Of a stretch of 64,000 bases of DNA, positions 33,017 to 42,141 are shown in pieces (position 1 is the first letter of the stretch; every line of letters begins with the position of its first letter). The DNA is from an uncultured Aquimarina sp. (GTDB lineage: Bacteria; Bacteroidota; Bacteroidia; Flavobacteriales; Flavobacteriaceae), in NCBI RefSeq assembly GCF_947500065.1, contig NZ_CANMQT010000001.1:186001-250000 (forward strand), given 5' to 3'. The position numbers were made by a program, and so were the translations under genes. The notes under the pieces were generated by a model. That model was given only the letters and a program-made list of their open reading frames with translations. It made no database searches and was not told the origin of the DNA.

Positions 33017-34522
33017 ATGCAAAAGAACAGTTATAAAAGCATTTTATATTTTATTACCATTGTAATAGCAGTTACCTTAGGTATACAGGTCTATTGGAAT
33101 TTTAAAAATTATGAAGCAGGAAAACAGCAACTAATTAATGAAGTTCAAATAAGTTTGGATAATGCAGTAGATCAATATTATGAAAAACTAGCAAAGGATC
33201 AGACTATTGGTTTCGCATCAAAATCAGGGGATTTAGGCAATTTTTTGGGGAGCTCTAAATTTGACAGTATTATTAAAAATATTGATACTACCCGTGCTCG
33301 ATTTAATAATATTGATTTTTTAGAATCCACACATTTTGAGGGAGTATCTATATTCAGAGGTAAAGAGACAGATAGCATTGACGAATATCTGGAAATATCA
33401 GAACTATCTGATTCTGCAAAAATAGACATTCGTGTTAGTAGCCCCGATTCAGTTCATTTTCGTTTTCAAGAACACCCTTTACAAGCACTTACCTCTAAAA
33501 TCGTAATATCCATTAACCAAGAAACGATAGAACTAAAAGAAATAGATAGTCTTTTTCAAAAAGAATTACAAAGAAAAAATGTTTATGTAGATTATGGTAT
33601 AACCTATATTGATCCAATGAAAGAAGAAAAGAAATTGAACTCCAAAATTTCTTTTGAAACATCATTATCTACCAAATCTAAATCTTCATATTTACCCCTT
33701 GATAGCTCTTTAGAATTATTTTTCACTAATACTACACGTTCTATACTAAAGAAAAACTTATTTGGAATTTTATTATCCTTCATTTTAGTTGGTTCAGTAA
33801 TAGGTTGTCTTTTATACCTTTTAAAAATCATCAATCATCAAAAACAATTAGCAGAGTTAAAAAATGACTTGATCAGTAATATTACTCATGAGTTTAAAAC
33901 CCCTATAGCTACTATTAGTGCTGCTCTGGAAGGAATTCAGAGTTTCAATAAAGAAAATGACCCTAAGAAGACAAAAAAATATGTTGAGATGTCTTCTAAC
34001 CAATTAGGGAAATTAAACACCATGGTTGAAAAAATATTAGAAACCGCTACTTTAGATAGCGAAGAACTTCAACTAAACTTAGAAGAAACAAATCTAGTGA
34101 GTCTTATTGACACTGTTACCAAAAAACATCAAGCGAATTCTCCAAATAAAAAAATATCATTTGATAGTTCTCATGAAAATATTTGGAAAAAAATAGATGC
34201 ATTTCATTTTGAAAATGCCATTAATAATATTGTAGACAATGCGATCAAATATGGAGGAGACACTATTGTTGTATCTATAAAAAACACAAATACAAACATA
34301 TCTATAGAAATACAAGATGATGGAACATCCTTAAACAAAGCTAATAGGGATAAAATATTTGAGAAATTCTATAGAGTACCTAAAGGAAATACTCACGATG
34401 TTAAAGGATTCGGAATAGGCTTATTTTACACTAAAACAATCATAGAAAAACATCAAGGTTCTATACAACTATTACTAGATCAACAGAAGACTAACTTTAA
34501 AATCACATTACCAAATGGCTGA
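33017..34522 (+). CDS. Sensor histidine kinase
   Basis: The 501-residue kinase has a first membrane helix at about 9-26 and a periplasmic sensor region of about 215 residues with no domain I recognise. A second helix lies at about 245-268, then the dimerisation/phosphoacceptor region NITHEFKTPIATI (His291). The ATPase domain has N-box NAINNIVDNAIKY and G2-box FGIGLFYTK. The G1 box reads DDGTSLNKAN instead of DxGxGI, so the second Gly is replaced by Ser. It overlaps the response regulator gene by 8 bp and is divergent from the GLPGLI/TonB cluster it probably controls. Confidence 0.93.
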   Translation: MQKNSYKSILYFITIVIAVTLGIQVYWNFKNYEAGKQQLINEVQISLDNAVDQYYEKLAKDQTIGFASKSGDLGNFLGSSKFDSIIKNIDTTRARFNNIDFLESTHFEGVSIFRGKETDSIDEYLEISELSDSAKIDIRVSSPDSVHFRFQEHPLQALTSKIVISINQETIELKEIDSLFQKELQRKNVYVDYGITYIDPMKEEKKLNSKISFETSLSTKSKSSYLPLDSSLELFFTNTTRSILKKNLFGILLSFILVGSVIGCLLYLLKIINHQKQLAELKNDLISNITHEFKTPIATISAALEGIQSFNKENDPKKTKKYVEMSSNQLGKLNTMVEKILETATLDSEELQLNLEETNLVSLIDTVTKKHQANSPNKKISFDSSHENIWKKIDAFHFENAINNIVDNAIKYGGDTIVVSIKNTNTNISIEIQDDGTSLNKANRDKIFEKFYRVPKGNTHDVKGFGIGLFYTKTIIEKHQGSIQLLLDQQKTNFKITLPNG

Positions 34523-35195
34523 ACTTATAGAAATAGTATTAGCAGAGGATGAACCTTCTTTAGGTCAGATTATTAAAGAAAGTCTGGAAACAAGAAACTT
34601 TAAAGTACATCTTGCCCAAAATGGAGAAGAAGCATATACCTTATATCAATCTGTGCACCCAAAAATATTAGTATTGGATGTAATGATGCCGAAGAAAGAT
34701 GGATTTACACTAGCCAAAGAAATTAGACTAGAGAACGATACTGTTCCTATCATATTCCTTACAGCAAAATCACAAGCTCAGGATGTGGTAGAAGGTTTTA
34801 CAATTGGTGGAAATGATTACCTGAAGAAACCTTTTAGTATGGAAGAATTAATTGTACGAATCAACAATTTATTACATCGCACTAAAATTCAACAAAGTTC
34901 TCAGACACTTGTAATTGGTAAATACACATTTGATTTCCCTAAACAGATTCTCACCTATGAGAACGAATCTCATCAACTAACACATAGAGAGTCACATTTA
35001 TTATTTCATTTGATAAAAAACAAAAATCAAGTATTAGATCGTTCTATGATCCTTAAAAAACTTTGGGGAGATGATGATTTCTTTAACGGAAGAAGTATGG
35101 ATGTGTTTATCACAAAGCTCCGTAAAAAACTAAAACAAGACGATGCGATCCAAATCATTAATGTAAGAGGATATGGATATAAACTAGTTTGTTAA
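34515..35195 (+). CDS. Response regulator, OmpR/PhoB family
   Basis: The 226-residue protein has a receiver domain with acidic pocket EDE near residue 11, phosphoacceptor Asp55 in VLDVMMPKKDGF, Thr in FLTAKS and Lys in YLKKPF. It is followed by a winged-helix DNA-binding domain (about 130-226; LTHRESHLLFHLIKNKN, then NVRGYGYKL at the end). It is coupled to the kinase gene by an 8-bp overlap. The three 10-bp-spaced GTTAAC repeats upstream of the kinase are the obvious candidate binding site. Confidence 0.95.
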   Translation: MAELIEIVLAEDEPSLGQIIKESLETRNFKVHLAQNGEEAYTLYQSVHPKILVLDVMMPKKDGFTLAKEIRLENDTVPIIFLTAKSQAQDVVEGFTIGGNDYLKKPFSMEELIVRINNLLHRTKIQQSSQTLVIGKYTFDFPKQILTYENESHQLTHRESHLLFHLIKNKNQVLDRSMILKKLWGDDDFFNGRSMDVFITKLRKKLKQDDAIQIINVRGYGYKLVC

Positions 35196-35220
35196 AGTAC
35201 ATCCGATGTTACTATATTTG
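35188..35220 (+). promoter_or_regulatory. Promoter of the CPBP protease gene
   Basis: TTTG (35188-35191), 21 nt, then TATATTTG (35213-35220) matches the Bacteroidota promoter well. The -33 box overlaps the last codons of the response regulator gene. The expected start lies about 9 nt before the GTG at 35235, supporting that start. Confidence 0.6.
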
Positions 35221-35234
35221 GAGATAAAACATAC

Positions 35235-36158
35235 GTGGTACATTCATTTCTTAAAATTTCAAAAGAACTATTCGTTTTTACCAAAAAACCGGTAGATGAA
35301 CCTAAGTCTAATAACTCTTTTGCTCAAAACTTTAAGACACTTATACTCCTACTAATTATTAGTTTTGTTTTAGTGTTTTTCGCTACAATTTTATTTTTAG
35401 TTATAAACACCTATTTATTTGATTTTTTATCACAAGGAAAATTTGACGAAGTATTTGCAAATATATCCTTAACAAGTATACTTTTTTTAGTAAGTATAAT
35501 AGCACCAGTTGTCGAAGAAATCATTTTTAGATTAGCGCTGCGGTATAAGCATAATTATATTTTCAGAGGAGTTGATTTCATTTTTAAAACAAAAAAGGTG
35601 AGTTTTTTTTGGACTAAAAATTATCGTTTATTTTATTATACATCTATCATAGCCTTTGGTTTAATCCATTTAACAAATTATCATATAAATTCTTATTGGT
35701 TTTTAATATTTGCTCCTTTCATTATACTCCCGCAACTAATAATTGGAGTCATTTTAAGCTTTATTCGAATGAAATCGGGCTTTATATGGGCTATATTGTT
35801 ACATTCATTATATAATGGCATATTAACACTGGGGATGATATTATTTTTTAATAAAAGTATCATAACAGATTACACCAGCGATTCATACAAATTAAAAATC
35901 GAGCAATTAACCTATGGTTTAGATAAGGAAACATATTCTAGTTCAAAAGAAAAAAATGATAGCATATATTATTTTGACATAAGAAATAATTCTCTTAGAA
36001 ACGTTCTCTATCAACTAAAAGAGGATACTCGAAATTATAAAAATCTAAATACTAGACTAAACATTCTTTTGGAAAAAGACACTTCTAAGATCCATAAAAA
36101 AGTGATCATTAAAGAACTCCAAAAACACTTCTCTATAGACAAAAAATTTGTGCAATAG
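35235..36158 (+). CDS. CPBP family intramembrane glutamic endopeptidase
   Basis: The 307-residue membrane protein carries the CAAX/CPBP (Abi, Rce1-like) motifs: VVEEIIFRLALRY (EExxxR, about residue 95), FGLIHLTNYH (about residue 141) and LLHSLYNG (about residue 193). Several hydrophobic helices surround them. A soluble C-terminal tail of about 95 residues follows. It starts with GTG, since no in-frame ATG precedes the first helix and a good promoter lies just upstream. It stands between the two-component system and the deoxynucleoside kinase pair. Substrates of these proteases are mostly unknown; roles in envelope protein processing are typical. Confidence 0.88.
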   Translation: MVHSFLKISKELFVFTKKPVDEPKSNNSFAQNFKTLILLLIISFVLVFFATILFLVINTYLFDFLSQGKFDEVFANISLTSILFLVSIIAPVVEEIIFRLALRYKHNYIFRGVDFIFKTKKVSFFWTKNYRLFYYTSIIAFGLIHLTNYHINSYWFLIFAPFIILPQLIIGVILSFIRMKSGFIWAILLHSLYNGILTLGMILFFNKSIITDYTSDSYKLKIEQLTYGLDKETYSSSKEKNDSIYYFDIRNNSLRNVLYQLKEDTRNYKNLNTRLNILLEKDTSKIHKKVIIKELQKHFSIDKKFVQ

Positions 36159-36201
36159 ATTACTATTATATAATGGCCATATTTTTGTACTTTGCTGATT
36201 T

Positions 36202-36987
36202 ATGAAAAAGATCATATTCCTTTTAACCCTATTCGGATATATCTATACAACTTCAGCTCAGAGAAATGCAATAGCACAGGACTCTATCTCATTAGAAGCT
36301 GATACGTTCTTAGGTGTAGACTCTTTTGGTGCTGTTTATTATACTAAAGGAAACATTTTTTATAAAAAATGGAACGATCGTGAATGGCAGTTTGGTGATT
36401 TTATCTTAGGGCAACTAACACAAGTATCCATTCTCAATCCTCTAAAAATTGTATTGTTCTATGAATCCTCGAATACTATGGTCTTAGTTGACAAGTATTT
36501 ATCGGAAATTGATCGCGTTAATTTTAATACCATTACAGAATTTAAGAGCGTTTCTAAGGTTTCTCCTGCAAATGATAATAGCATCTGGCTTTTTGATGCT
36601 AACACACAACAATTAGAAGTATTTAATACGAATTCTAACAAAACATTAGTTACTACACAACCTATTAATGAACTGCCTATATCACTAAATAGTAATTTTA
36701 ATTACTGCTGGGTACTTACTTCTGGAACACTATCTCAATTTAATATTTATGGAAGTCTATTAGGAAGGATTAAAAATGAGGGATTTACTGATATGAAAAT
36801 TATCAATGATGATCTGATTATCTTAAAAGAAGATAGCTTGTACTATCTATCTATGGATACAGAAGAAATAGAAAAGATAAATCTTCCTGAAATTCCTATA
36901 AAACAGTTTTCTGTTACTAATGAAATCCTTTATATTTACCACCAAAGTAAGATTTACAGTTTTGACCTAACACCCCAAAAAAAATAA
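36202..36987 (+). CDS. Exported protein of unknown function, possible beta-propeller
   Basis: The 261-residue protein has a signal peptide (KKIIFLLTLFGYIYTTSAQ). The mature part consists of short repeats of hydrophobic strands with turns (FGAVYYTKGNIFYKKW, NSIWLFDANTQQLEVFN, FNYCWVLTSGTLSQFNIYG, DLIILKEDSLYYLSM), which would suit a small beta-propeller. I do not recognise a family. It precedes the deoxynucleoside kinase gene by 6 bp, so they are co-transcribed, a pairing that recurs in flavobacteria as far as I recall. Confidence 0.75.
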   Translation: MKKIIFLLTLFGYIYTTSAQRNAIAQDSISLEADTFLGVDSFGAVYYTKGNIFYKKWNDREWQFGDFILGQLTQVSILNPLKIVLFYESSNTMVLVDKYLSEIDRVNFNTITEFKSVSKVSPANDNSIWLFDANTQQLEVFNTNSNKTLVTTQPINELPISLNSNFNYCWVLTSGTLSQFNIYGSLLGRIKNEGFTDMKIINDDLIILKEDSLYYLSMDTEEIEKINLPEIPIKQFSVTNEILYIYHQSKIYSFDLTPQKK

Positions 36988-36993
36988 TCAACT

Positions 36994-37608
36994 ATGCATG
37001 TAGCCATTGCAGGAAATATTGGTGCCGGAAAAACAACATTAACCAAATTATTAGCCAAACATTATCGATGGGAACCTCAATTCGAAGATGTATTGGAAAA
37101 TCCTTATCTAGAGGATTTTTATAATAAAATGGAACGTTGGTCTTTTAATTTACAAATTTATTTCCTCAATAGTCGATTTAGACAGATTCTGGAAATACGC
37201 GAAAGTGGAAAAGATATCATTCAGGACAGAACGATTTATGAAGATGCATATATCTTTGCTCCTAACCTTCATGCGATGGGATTAATGACTAATCGTGATT
37301 TCGAAAACTATAAATCTCTATTTGATTTAATGGAAAGTGTGGTTGAAGGTCCTGATTTACTTATTTATCTGCGTAGCAGTATCCCTAATCTTGTAGCACA
37401 GATTCACAAACGTGGACGTGAATATGAAAACACTATTAGTATAGATTATCTAAGTCGATTGAACGAAAGATATGAAGCTTGGGCTCATGGATATGATAAA
37501 GGGAATCTTCTTATTGTAGATGTAGATCACCTTAACTTTGTCGATAATCCCGAAGATCTTGGTAGTATTATAAACCGTATTGATGCAGAATTAAACGGGT
37601 TATTCTAA
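36994..37608 (+). CDS. Deoxynucleoside kinase
   Basis: This 204-residue dNK/deoxyadenosine kinase-type enzyme phosphorylates deoxynucleosides for salvage. The P-loop is IAGNIGAGKTTLTKLLA (about residues 4-20), and DRTIYEDAYIFAPNLHAMG near residue 72 is the substrate-binding DRS-like motif. YLRSSIPNL and the lid region HKRGREYE (about 131) follow. Length is normal for bacterial dAK/dGK. It is co-transcribed with the exported protein gene just upstream and ends at a strong terminator. A nucleoside transporter gene lies 22 kb away and could supply substrate. Confidence 0.94.
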   Translation: MHVAIAGNIGAGKTTLTKLLAKHYRWEPQFEDVLENPYLEDFYNKMERWSFNLQIYFLNSRFRQILEIRESGKDIIQDRTIYEDAYIFAPNLHAMGLMTNRDFENYKSLFDLMESVVEGPDLLIYLRSSIPNLVAQIHKRGREYENTISIDYLSRLNERYEAWAHGYDKGNLLIVDVDHLNFVDNPEDLGSIINRIDAELNGLF

Positions 37609-37614
37609 AAATAA

Positions 37615-37650
37615 TAAAGGCCTCTCTATTAAGAAAGGCCTTCTTTTTTG
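37615..37650. terminator. Intrinsic terminator after the deoxynucleoside kinase gene
   Basis: AAGGCCT (37617-37623) pairs with AGGCCTT (37636-37642), followed by CTTTTTTG on the plus strand. A-rich sequence on the other side makes it partly usable for the convergent small lipoprotein gene at 37688. Confidence 0.82.
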
Positions 37651-37687
37651 AACTTACTATACGCAAGTTTCTTTCTACTTTAACTAC

Positions 37688-37972
37688 TTAAGATTGTTGC
37701 TCACCTTCAGTTTCAGTCTCCTTATTGTCTTCTTTTAGTGCTTTATCAGAAGAATTATCAAGTTCTTCTCCAGCTTCATTCACAGCCTTTTCTGCTTCTT
37801 TTTCAACTTCGGCAGCTTCCTTTACAGCTTCTTCAGCAGTATTTTCAACTTCTTTTTGTACTTCGCTGGTTTCTTCTGTAGCATTTTCCGTTTCCTTATT
37901 TGTTTCTCTACAAGAAACGAACACTACATTTAAAGTAAATAAAAACACTAATGCTAAAATTACTTTTTTCAT
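37688..37972 (-). CDS. Small Glu/Ala/Lys-rich lipoprotein
   Basis: This 94-residue protein has a signal peptide and lipobox (NVVFVSC, Cys21). The mature part is almost only E, K, A, N and T with heptad-like spacing (EEAVKEAAEVEKEAEKAVNEAGEELDN), predicting one long charged amphipathic helix. No catalytic residues are present. It resembles Lpp-like or LEA-like envelope spacer lipoproteins by composition only. It is monocistronic and converges on the deoxynucleoside kinase gene. Confidence 0.75.
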   Translation of the reverse strand: MKKVILALVFLFTLNVVFVSCRETNKETENATEETSEVQKEVENTAEEAVKEAAEVEKEAEKAVNEAGEELDNSSDKALKEDNKETETEGEQQS

Positions 37973-38079
37973 AATATGAAATTTTTAGTTGTTATTATAT
38001 CGCTATAACGGCTTTCTAATCTCACTATTTCTATTAACTTGGTAATGTTTTCACAAAAAATCTTAATTTTTTTAACAGA

Positions 38080-38736
38080 ATGAATTTCAGTGATTTATTT
38101 CAATTTCTTTCAGAATTACAACAAAACAATAACAAAGAATGGATGGATATCAATCGTAAATGGTATCAACATGTCCGTAATTCTTTTATACAATGGCTAG
38201 ATCATATGGATACGGAATTTGCCAAAATTGATTCTGGGTATTACTCAACTTCTGGGAAAAAAGGAATTAACAGAATCAATAATAATCTCCTTTTCCATCC
38301 TAATAAACCAGTTTACAAAGATCATTTTGCAGCTGGATTAGATCAACGATCCAAGCAAGGGGATTTTTATATCCAGATTGGTGTAAATGATTGTGAACTT
38401 GCTGGTGGATATTGGAAACCAGACAATAAAATTCTAAATAGTATACGAGAAGCAATTGATTATAATGGCGAAGAACTAGTTAAAATCATAAAAAAAAGAA
38501 GTTTCCAAAAGACTTTTGGAGGATTGTTACAAGACAGAGATATGCTTAAAAAAGCTCCCAAAGGATATACAATAGATCACAAACATATAGATTTATTACG
38601 TCTCAAAACTATTGCTGTTATTCACCCTTTAACTAAAGAGGAAATTCTACAAGATGATTTTAATGAAAGAGTAATCGAAGTATATAAAGAAATGCTTCCT
38701 TTTAGAAGATATCTGAATGAAGCAGTTACGGTTTAA
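38080..38736 (+). CDS. DUF2461 (TIGR02453) family protein
   Basis: This 218-residue cytoplasmic protein of the DUF2461 family has the typical opening FLSELQQNNNKEWMDINRKWYQ, then RINNNLLFHPNKPVYKDHFAAGLD (about residue 63) and LAGGYWKPDN (about residue 106). Biochemical function is unknown. Its stop codon overlaps the stop codon of the convergent kdtA gene: the two TAA codons share the TTAA at 38733-38736. Confidence 0.9.
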   Translation: MNFSDLFQFLSELQQNNNKEWMDINRKWYQHVRNSFIQWLDHMDTEFAKIDSGYYSTSGKKGINRINNNLLFHPNKPVYKDHFAAGLDQRSKQGDFYIQIGVNDCELAGGYWKPDNKILNSIREAIDYNGEELVKIIKKRSFQKTFGGLLQDRDMLKKAPKGYTIDHKHIDLLRLKTIAVIHPLTKEEILQDDFNERVIEVYKEMLPFRRYLNEAVTV

Positions 38737-39980
38737 GTTGTATCCAAGTTATCGGCCAAATACTTAACAATTATATCAGTTGCACCGGTGTTACTATTGA
38801 TAAAATGACCAGCAATCATACCTGTTTGCTGTCTATATTTTTTATTCTCTATTAACTTATTCATAATATTAGAGAATTCGGATGCGTTAGATATCGAAAA
38901 TAATCCTGCTAATTTCTGAAGTTGTTTTGCCTCTCCGAATTTTTCAAAATGCTGACCTATAATAATTGGGATTCCAAAGGTGGCAGGTTCTAGAATATTA
39001 TGTAATCCTGATGTTCCCATTGCTCCTCCAACATAAGCTATATCAGCGTAACTGTAAACACGTGATAAATAACCAATCGTATTCATAACAAATACTTGAT
39101 AATCGTTCAAGTTCTTTCCTTCTTTCTCAGAAAAAAGAACCGTTTTTTTAGTCAACTTCTGTTTTAACGACTGTACACCATTATCTTTTATCTCGTGTGG
39201 CGCAATAATAAAACACAAATCATTAGCTACTTGATTTACAAAATCCAAAAACACTTCTTCGTCCTCCGTCCACGAACTACCAATTACAATACAAAGTCTA
39301 TCGCCTATAAATTCTGAAATAAAATCTACTTGATTATTCATTTCGATCTGATGAGACACTCTATCAAAACGCGTGTCACCACTAACAGTAACATTACTAA
39401 AACCTACTTGATTCAATAAACCTTTTGAAGTAGCATCCTGAACAAAAAAATGATCTACCGTTTTTAAAGCATTTCTCATAAAACCACCATACCATCTAAA
39501 AAATGCTTGGTCTTCTCTAAATGCTGCGGATATTATAGTAATAGGAATGACATTCTTTTTTAATTCCATTAAATAATTAGGCCAAAACTCATATTTCACA
39601 AAAACCGCAAGTTCTGGTTGTACTAATTTTATAAATTTTCTGGCATTTGTCATAGTATCTATTGGCAGATATACGATTACATCAGCAAGTGTGCTATTTT
39701 TTTTCACTTCATATCCCGATGGAGAGAAAAAAGTAACTAATATCTTATGATCCGGATACGTGCTCTTCATCATTTCCATCACGGGAACTCCTTGCTCATA
39801 TTCTCCCAAAGAAGCACAATGAAACCAGATAACTCGATCTTCTATTTTTAAACTCTTTTCCAATACTTCAAAAACAGTTCTCCTTCCTTTAACAAACAAA
39901 GTAAGTTTTGGGCTAATTACCCCAATAACCGGAAGTAATGCATTGAATACTGAGATAAGAAGATTATAAAAAAAATTCAA
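38733..39980 (-). CDS. kdtA: 3-deoxy-D-manno-octulosonic acid transferase
   Basis: This 415-residue GT30 family enzyme adds Kdo to lipid A precursor at the cytoplasmic face of the inner membrane. An N-terminal hydrophobic anchor (residues 4-24) is followed by FHCASLGEYEQGVPVMEMM (about residue 53), LVTFFSPSGYEV and YLPIDTMTNARKF. The C-terminal domain has YVGGAMGTSGLHNILEPATFGIPIIIG (about residue 315). Length fits WaaA/KdtA (about 420). It ends convergently with the DUF2461 gene with a 4-bp overlap. No other LPS genes are adjacent. Confidence 0.95.
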   Translation of the reverse strand: MNFFYNLLISVFNALLPVIGVISPKLTLFVKGRRTVFEVLEKSLKIEDRVIWFHCASLGEYEQGVPVMEMMKSTYPDHKILVTFFSPSGYEVKKNSTLADVIVYLPIDTMTNARKFIKLVQPELAVFVKYEFWPNYLMELKKNVIPITIISAAFREDQAFFRWYGGFMRNALKTVDHFFVQDATSKGLLNQVGFSNVTVSGDTRFDRVSHQIEMNNQVDFISEFIGDRLCIVIGSSWTEDEEVFLDFVNQVANDLCFIIAPHEIKDNGVQSLKQKLTKKTVLFSEKEGKNLNDYQVFVMNTIGYLSRVYSYADIAYVGGAMGTSGLHNILEPATFGIPIIIGQHFEKFGEAKQLQKLAGLFSISNASEFSNIMNKLIENKKYRQQTGMIAGHFINSNTGATDIIVKYLADNLDTT

Positions 39981-40188
39981 GTGTTCTGATTTTATGTCTC
40001 GCTAAAATACGGCTCTTTCTTATAAAAATAAACAAACATTTGATTCAAAAAAGCTGATAACTTAAATTGATTAAAATTCAAAGAAATTAGCATTTTAACA
40101 AAAAAATACATGCTTTTTTTCAATTTTAACAAAAAATATTCAATAAAATTACTAAATTGACATCAACTAACACACAAACTCAAACATT

Positions 40189-41997
40189 ATGAAATTAAAA
40201 ATTACTCTAATTGCATTATTTTCTTGTGTAATATTATTTTCTCAAAATTTTTCAGAAGTCCAACTACCTACACCCGATAAGCTCAACCCTTTTTTCATTG
40301 GACCTCTTTTTAAATCCACCATTCACTACGGTGTAACTCCACCAAATTATAACGGAAAAGTAATTCTATTTAACCACGGATATATAGACCTTAATCAGAC
40401 TCAATTTTTGTTTGATAATTCTTTTTATAAAAAAACCTATAATGAAGGATATCAAGCAGTTTTTGTAGCTACCACAAGAGGAGGCGGAATATGGGTAAAC
40501 GGAGAGTTACTTGCCGAATCCATTGATATTATTACTGAACGATATAATGTACCAAATGTATATGTTGTAGCGCATAGTAATGGTGGGAAAGCTGCGGAAG
40601 CCGCCATGATCGAATATGGCAAAAAGGATAAAGTAGAGCAGGTTTTTGCACTAGGAACTCCTTATTGGGGAACTTATTTAGCTGACATTTCTCAAATGCC
40701 TTGGCTAAACTGGGCTTGGCGTTTAACAGGATTAAACGAGGGTGCGGTAACCTCAACTACGTATTACTGCAGAGATGTAGTACGTCCATATCTGGATAAT
40801 AACCCTAATAATGAACCAGATAAATTTATAGTACTAGGAGCTTCCGGATATTTTAATGGATCCAACCTCCTTGCCAGAGCAGCTTTTACAGTAACTGGCG
40901 GAATTTTACTTCCTATTCAAGGAGCTAATGATGGCGTCGCTCCTTATAGAAGTACACTAAGGCCTGGCGCAGAATATGTATTCAGAAAAAATGATTATCG
41001 TGCCTTTTTTGATCATATAGATGTCAGTTTTGGGCAGTTTAGTTGGCCCTATGTTAAATCCTATATTCAGAATCGATCACAGAAAAACAATCAACCTTTT
41101 GAAACTGAAACTCATGATAACTTTAGCACAGAAAGTAACTATTATATCATACACTCAGAGAATGAGTATGACCAAATAATATTAGATAAAAATTCAACAT
41201 TTGCAGTTGCAGAAATCCTTCATGAAAGTCCAACAGCCGATTTTAAGGGTTTTAACAAAGATCAAACACAAATAAAAATACTAAAAAACCATAGTGAAAA
41301 GGGTCATAAAACCGTGATTCCTTTTTCTGAGAGTAATATTCAATTAAAAAGTGATTCTCGTTTTGCTGCTTTTATCAAACAAAACAATGGAATCACAATG
41401 TCTTTAAAACATTTAATAAAAAATACACACCCTACACTAAAAGTTGATCTTTCTTCAACTCAAAAAGATTATGAGTTACTTGTAAATACAGAAGTACGTG
41501 GTGTAATCATCAAGACTTCTGAAATAGATGGTACTCATTTACAAAATGATCCCGAAATAATCTCTTTTGACGAAAAGAATGGTAGTTTTTACTTTGACAC
41601 CAAAGATCTCGAAGAAGGTGTTTACAGTTTATTTCTCAACTCAGAAAGTAAAGGTAATTTTAAAAGAAGTATTATTTCAGGGTTTGTAGTTGGAGACATT
41701 AGTAAAGCATTAAGTACTAATGAAAACGTAGATATTATCAATGAAACGAATAGGTCTATGCAGATTACTCCTAATTCAGTTAAAGATCAAGCTCAATTAT
41801 CTCTTCAAGGATATGATATTTCTGAAAAGTTATCACTAATTGTTTATGACATTACAGGTAAAAAGATTATCAACTTTGTGGTTCCTGTAAATCAAAATTC
41901 GCAATATGATATCTCTGAAAAACTGCGACCATTATCTGGTGGTATATATCTTTTACAAGTTAATAATATGAAAACGGTAAAATTCGTAAAAGAATAA
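40189..41997 (+). CDS. Secreted lipase/esterase-like alpha/beta hydrolase with type IX secretion domain
   Basis: The 602-residue protein has a signal peptide ending LFSQ (about residue 19) and an alpha/beta hydrolase domain. The nucleophile elbow is VVAHSNGGKAAEA (Ser near residue 130), preceded by ILFNHGYIDLNQ as oxyanion region; a His in the RAFFDHIDVSFG segment (about residue 281) could complete the triad. A beta-rich linker follows, then a typical type-A type IX secretion C-terminal domain (YDITGKKI, LSGGIYLLQV, final KTVKFVKE). It should therefore be exported to the cell surface or medium. Substrate is probably an ester or lipid. Confidence 0.87.
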   Translation: MKLKITLIALFSCVILFSQNFSEVQLPTPDKLNPFFIGPLFKSTIHYGVTPPNYNGKVILFNHGYIDLNQTQFLFDNSFYKKTYNEGYQAVFVATTRGGGIWVNGELLAESIDIITERYNVPNVYVVAHSNGGKAAEAAMIEYGKKDKVEQVFALGTPYWGTYLADISQMPWLNWAWRLTGLNEGAVTSTTYYCRDVVRPYLDNNPNNEPDKFIVLGASGYFNGSNLLARAAFTVTGGILLPIQGANDGVAPYRSTLRPGAEYVFRKNDYRAFFDHIDVSFGQFSWPYVKSYIQNRSQKNNQPFETETHDNFSTESNYYIIHSENEYDQIILDKNSTFAVAEILHESPTADFKGFNKDQTQIKILKNHSEKGHKTVIPFSESNIQLKSDSRFAAFIKQNNGITMSLKHLIKNTHPTLKVDLSSTQKDYELLVNTEVRGVIIKTSEIDGTHLQNDPEIISFDEKNGSFYFDTKDLEEGVYSLFLNSESKGNFKRSIISGFVVGDISKALSTNENVDIINETNRSMQITPNSVKDQAQLSLQGYDISEKLSLIVYDITGKKIINFVVPVNQNSQYDISEKLRPLSGGIYLLQVNNMKTVKFVKE

Positions 41998-42089
41998 TGT
42001 TATAAATATCTGAAAGAAAAGCTTTTGCCAATACGAGACCATTCTGAGGTGATTCGTTAATAAAAAACGCATCAAAACTAGCGATCACA

Positions 42090-42120
42090 TTGGCAATCGT
42101 ATCATTATTTTGTACTTTCG
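42090..42120 (+). promoter_or_regulatory. Promoter of the DegT-family aminotransferase gene
   Basis: TTG (42090-42092), 20 nt, then TACTTTCG (42113-42120) matches the Bacteroidota promoter with one -7 change (TTTCG is a frequent variant). The expected start of transcription is about 15 nt before the ATG at 42142. Confidence 0.6.
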
Positions 42121-42141
42121 TCAAGTTACAAAACACATCCT

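Noticed and set aside
40189..41997. Lipase gene as a PHB depolymerase
   Set aside because: There is no lipase box or substrate-binding domain specific for PHB; the AHSNGG elbow supports only a general secreted esterase/lipase.
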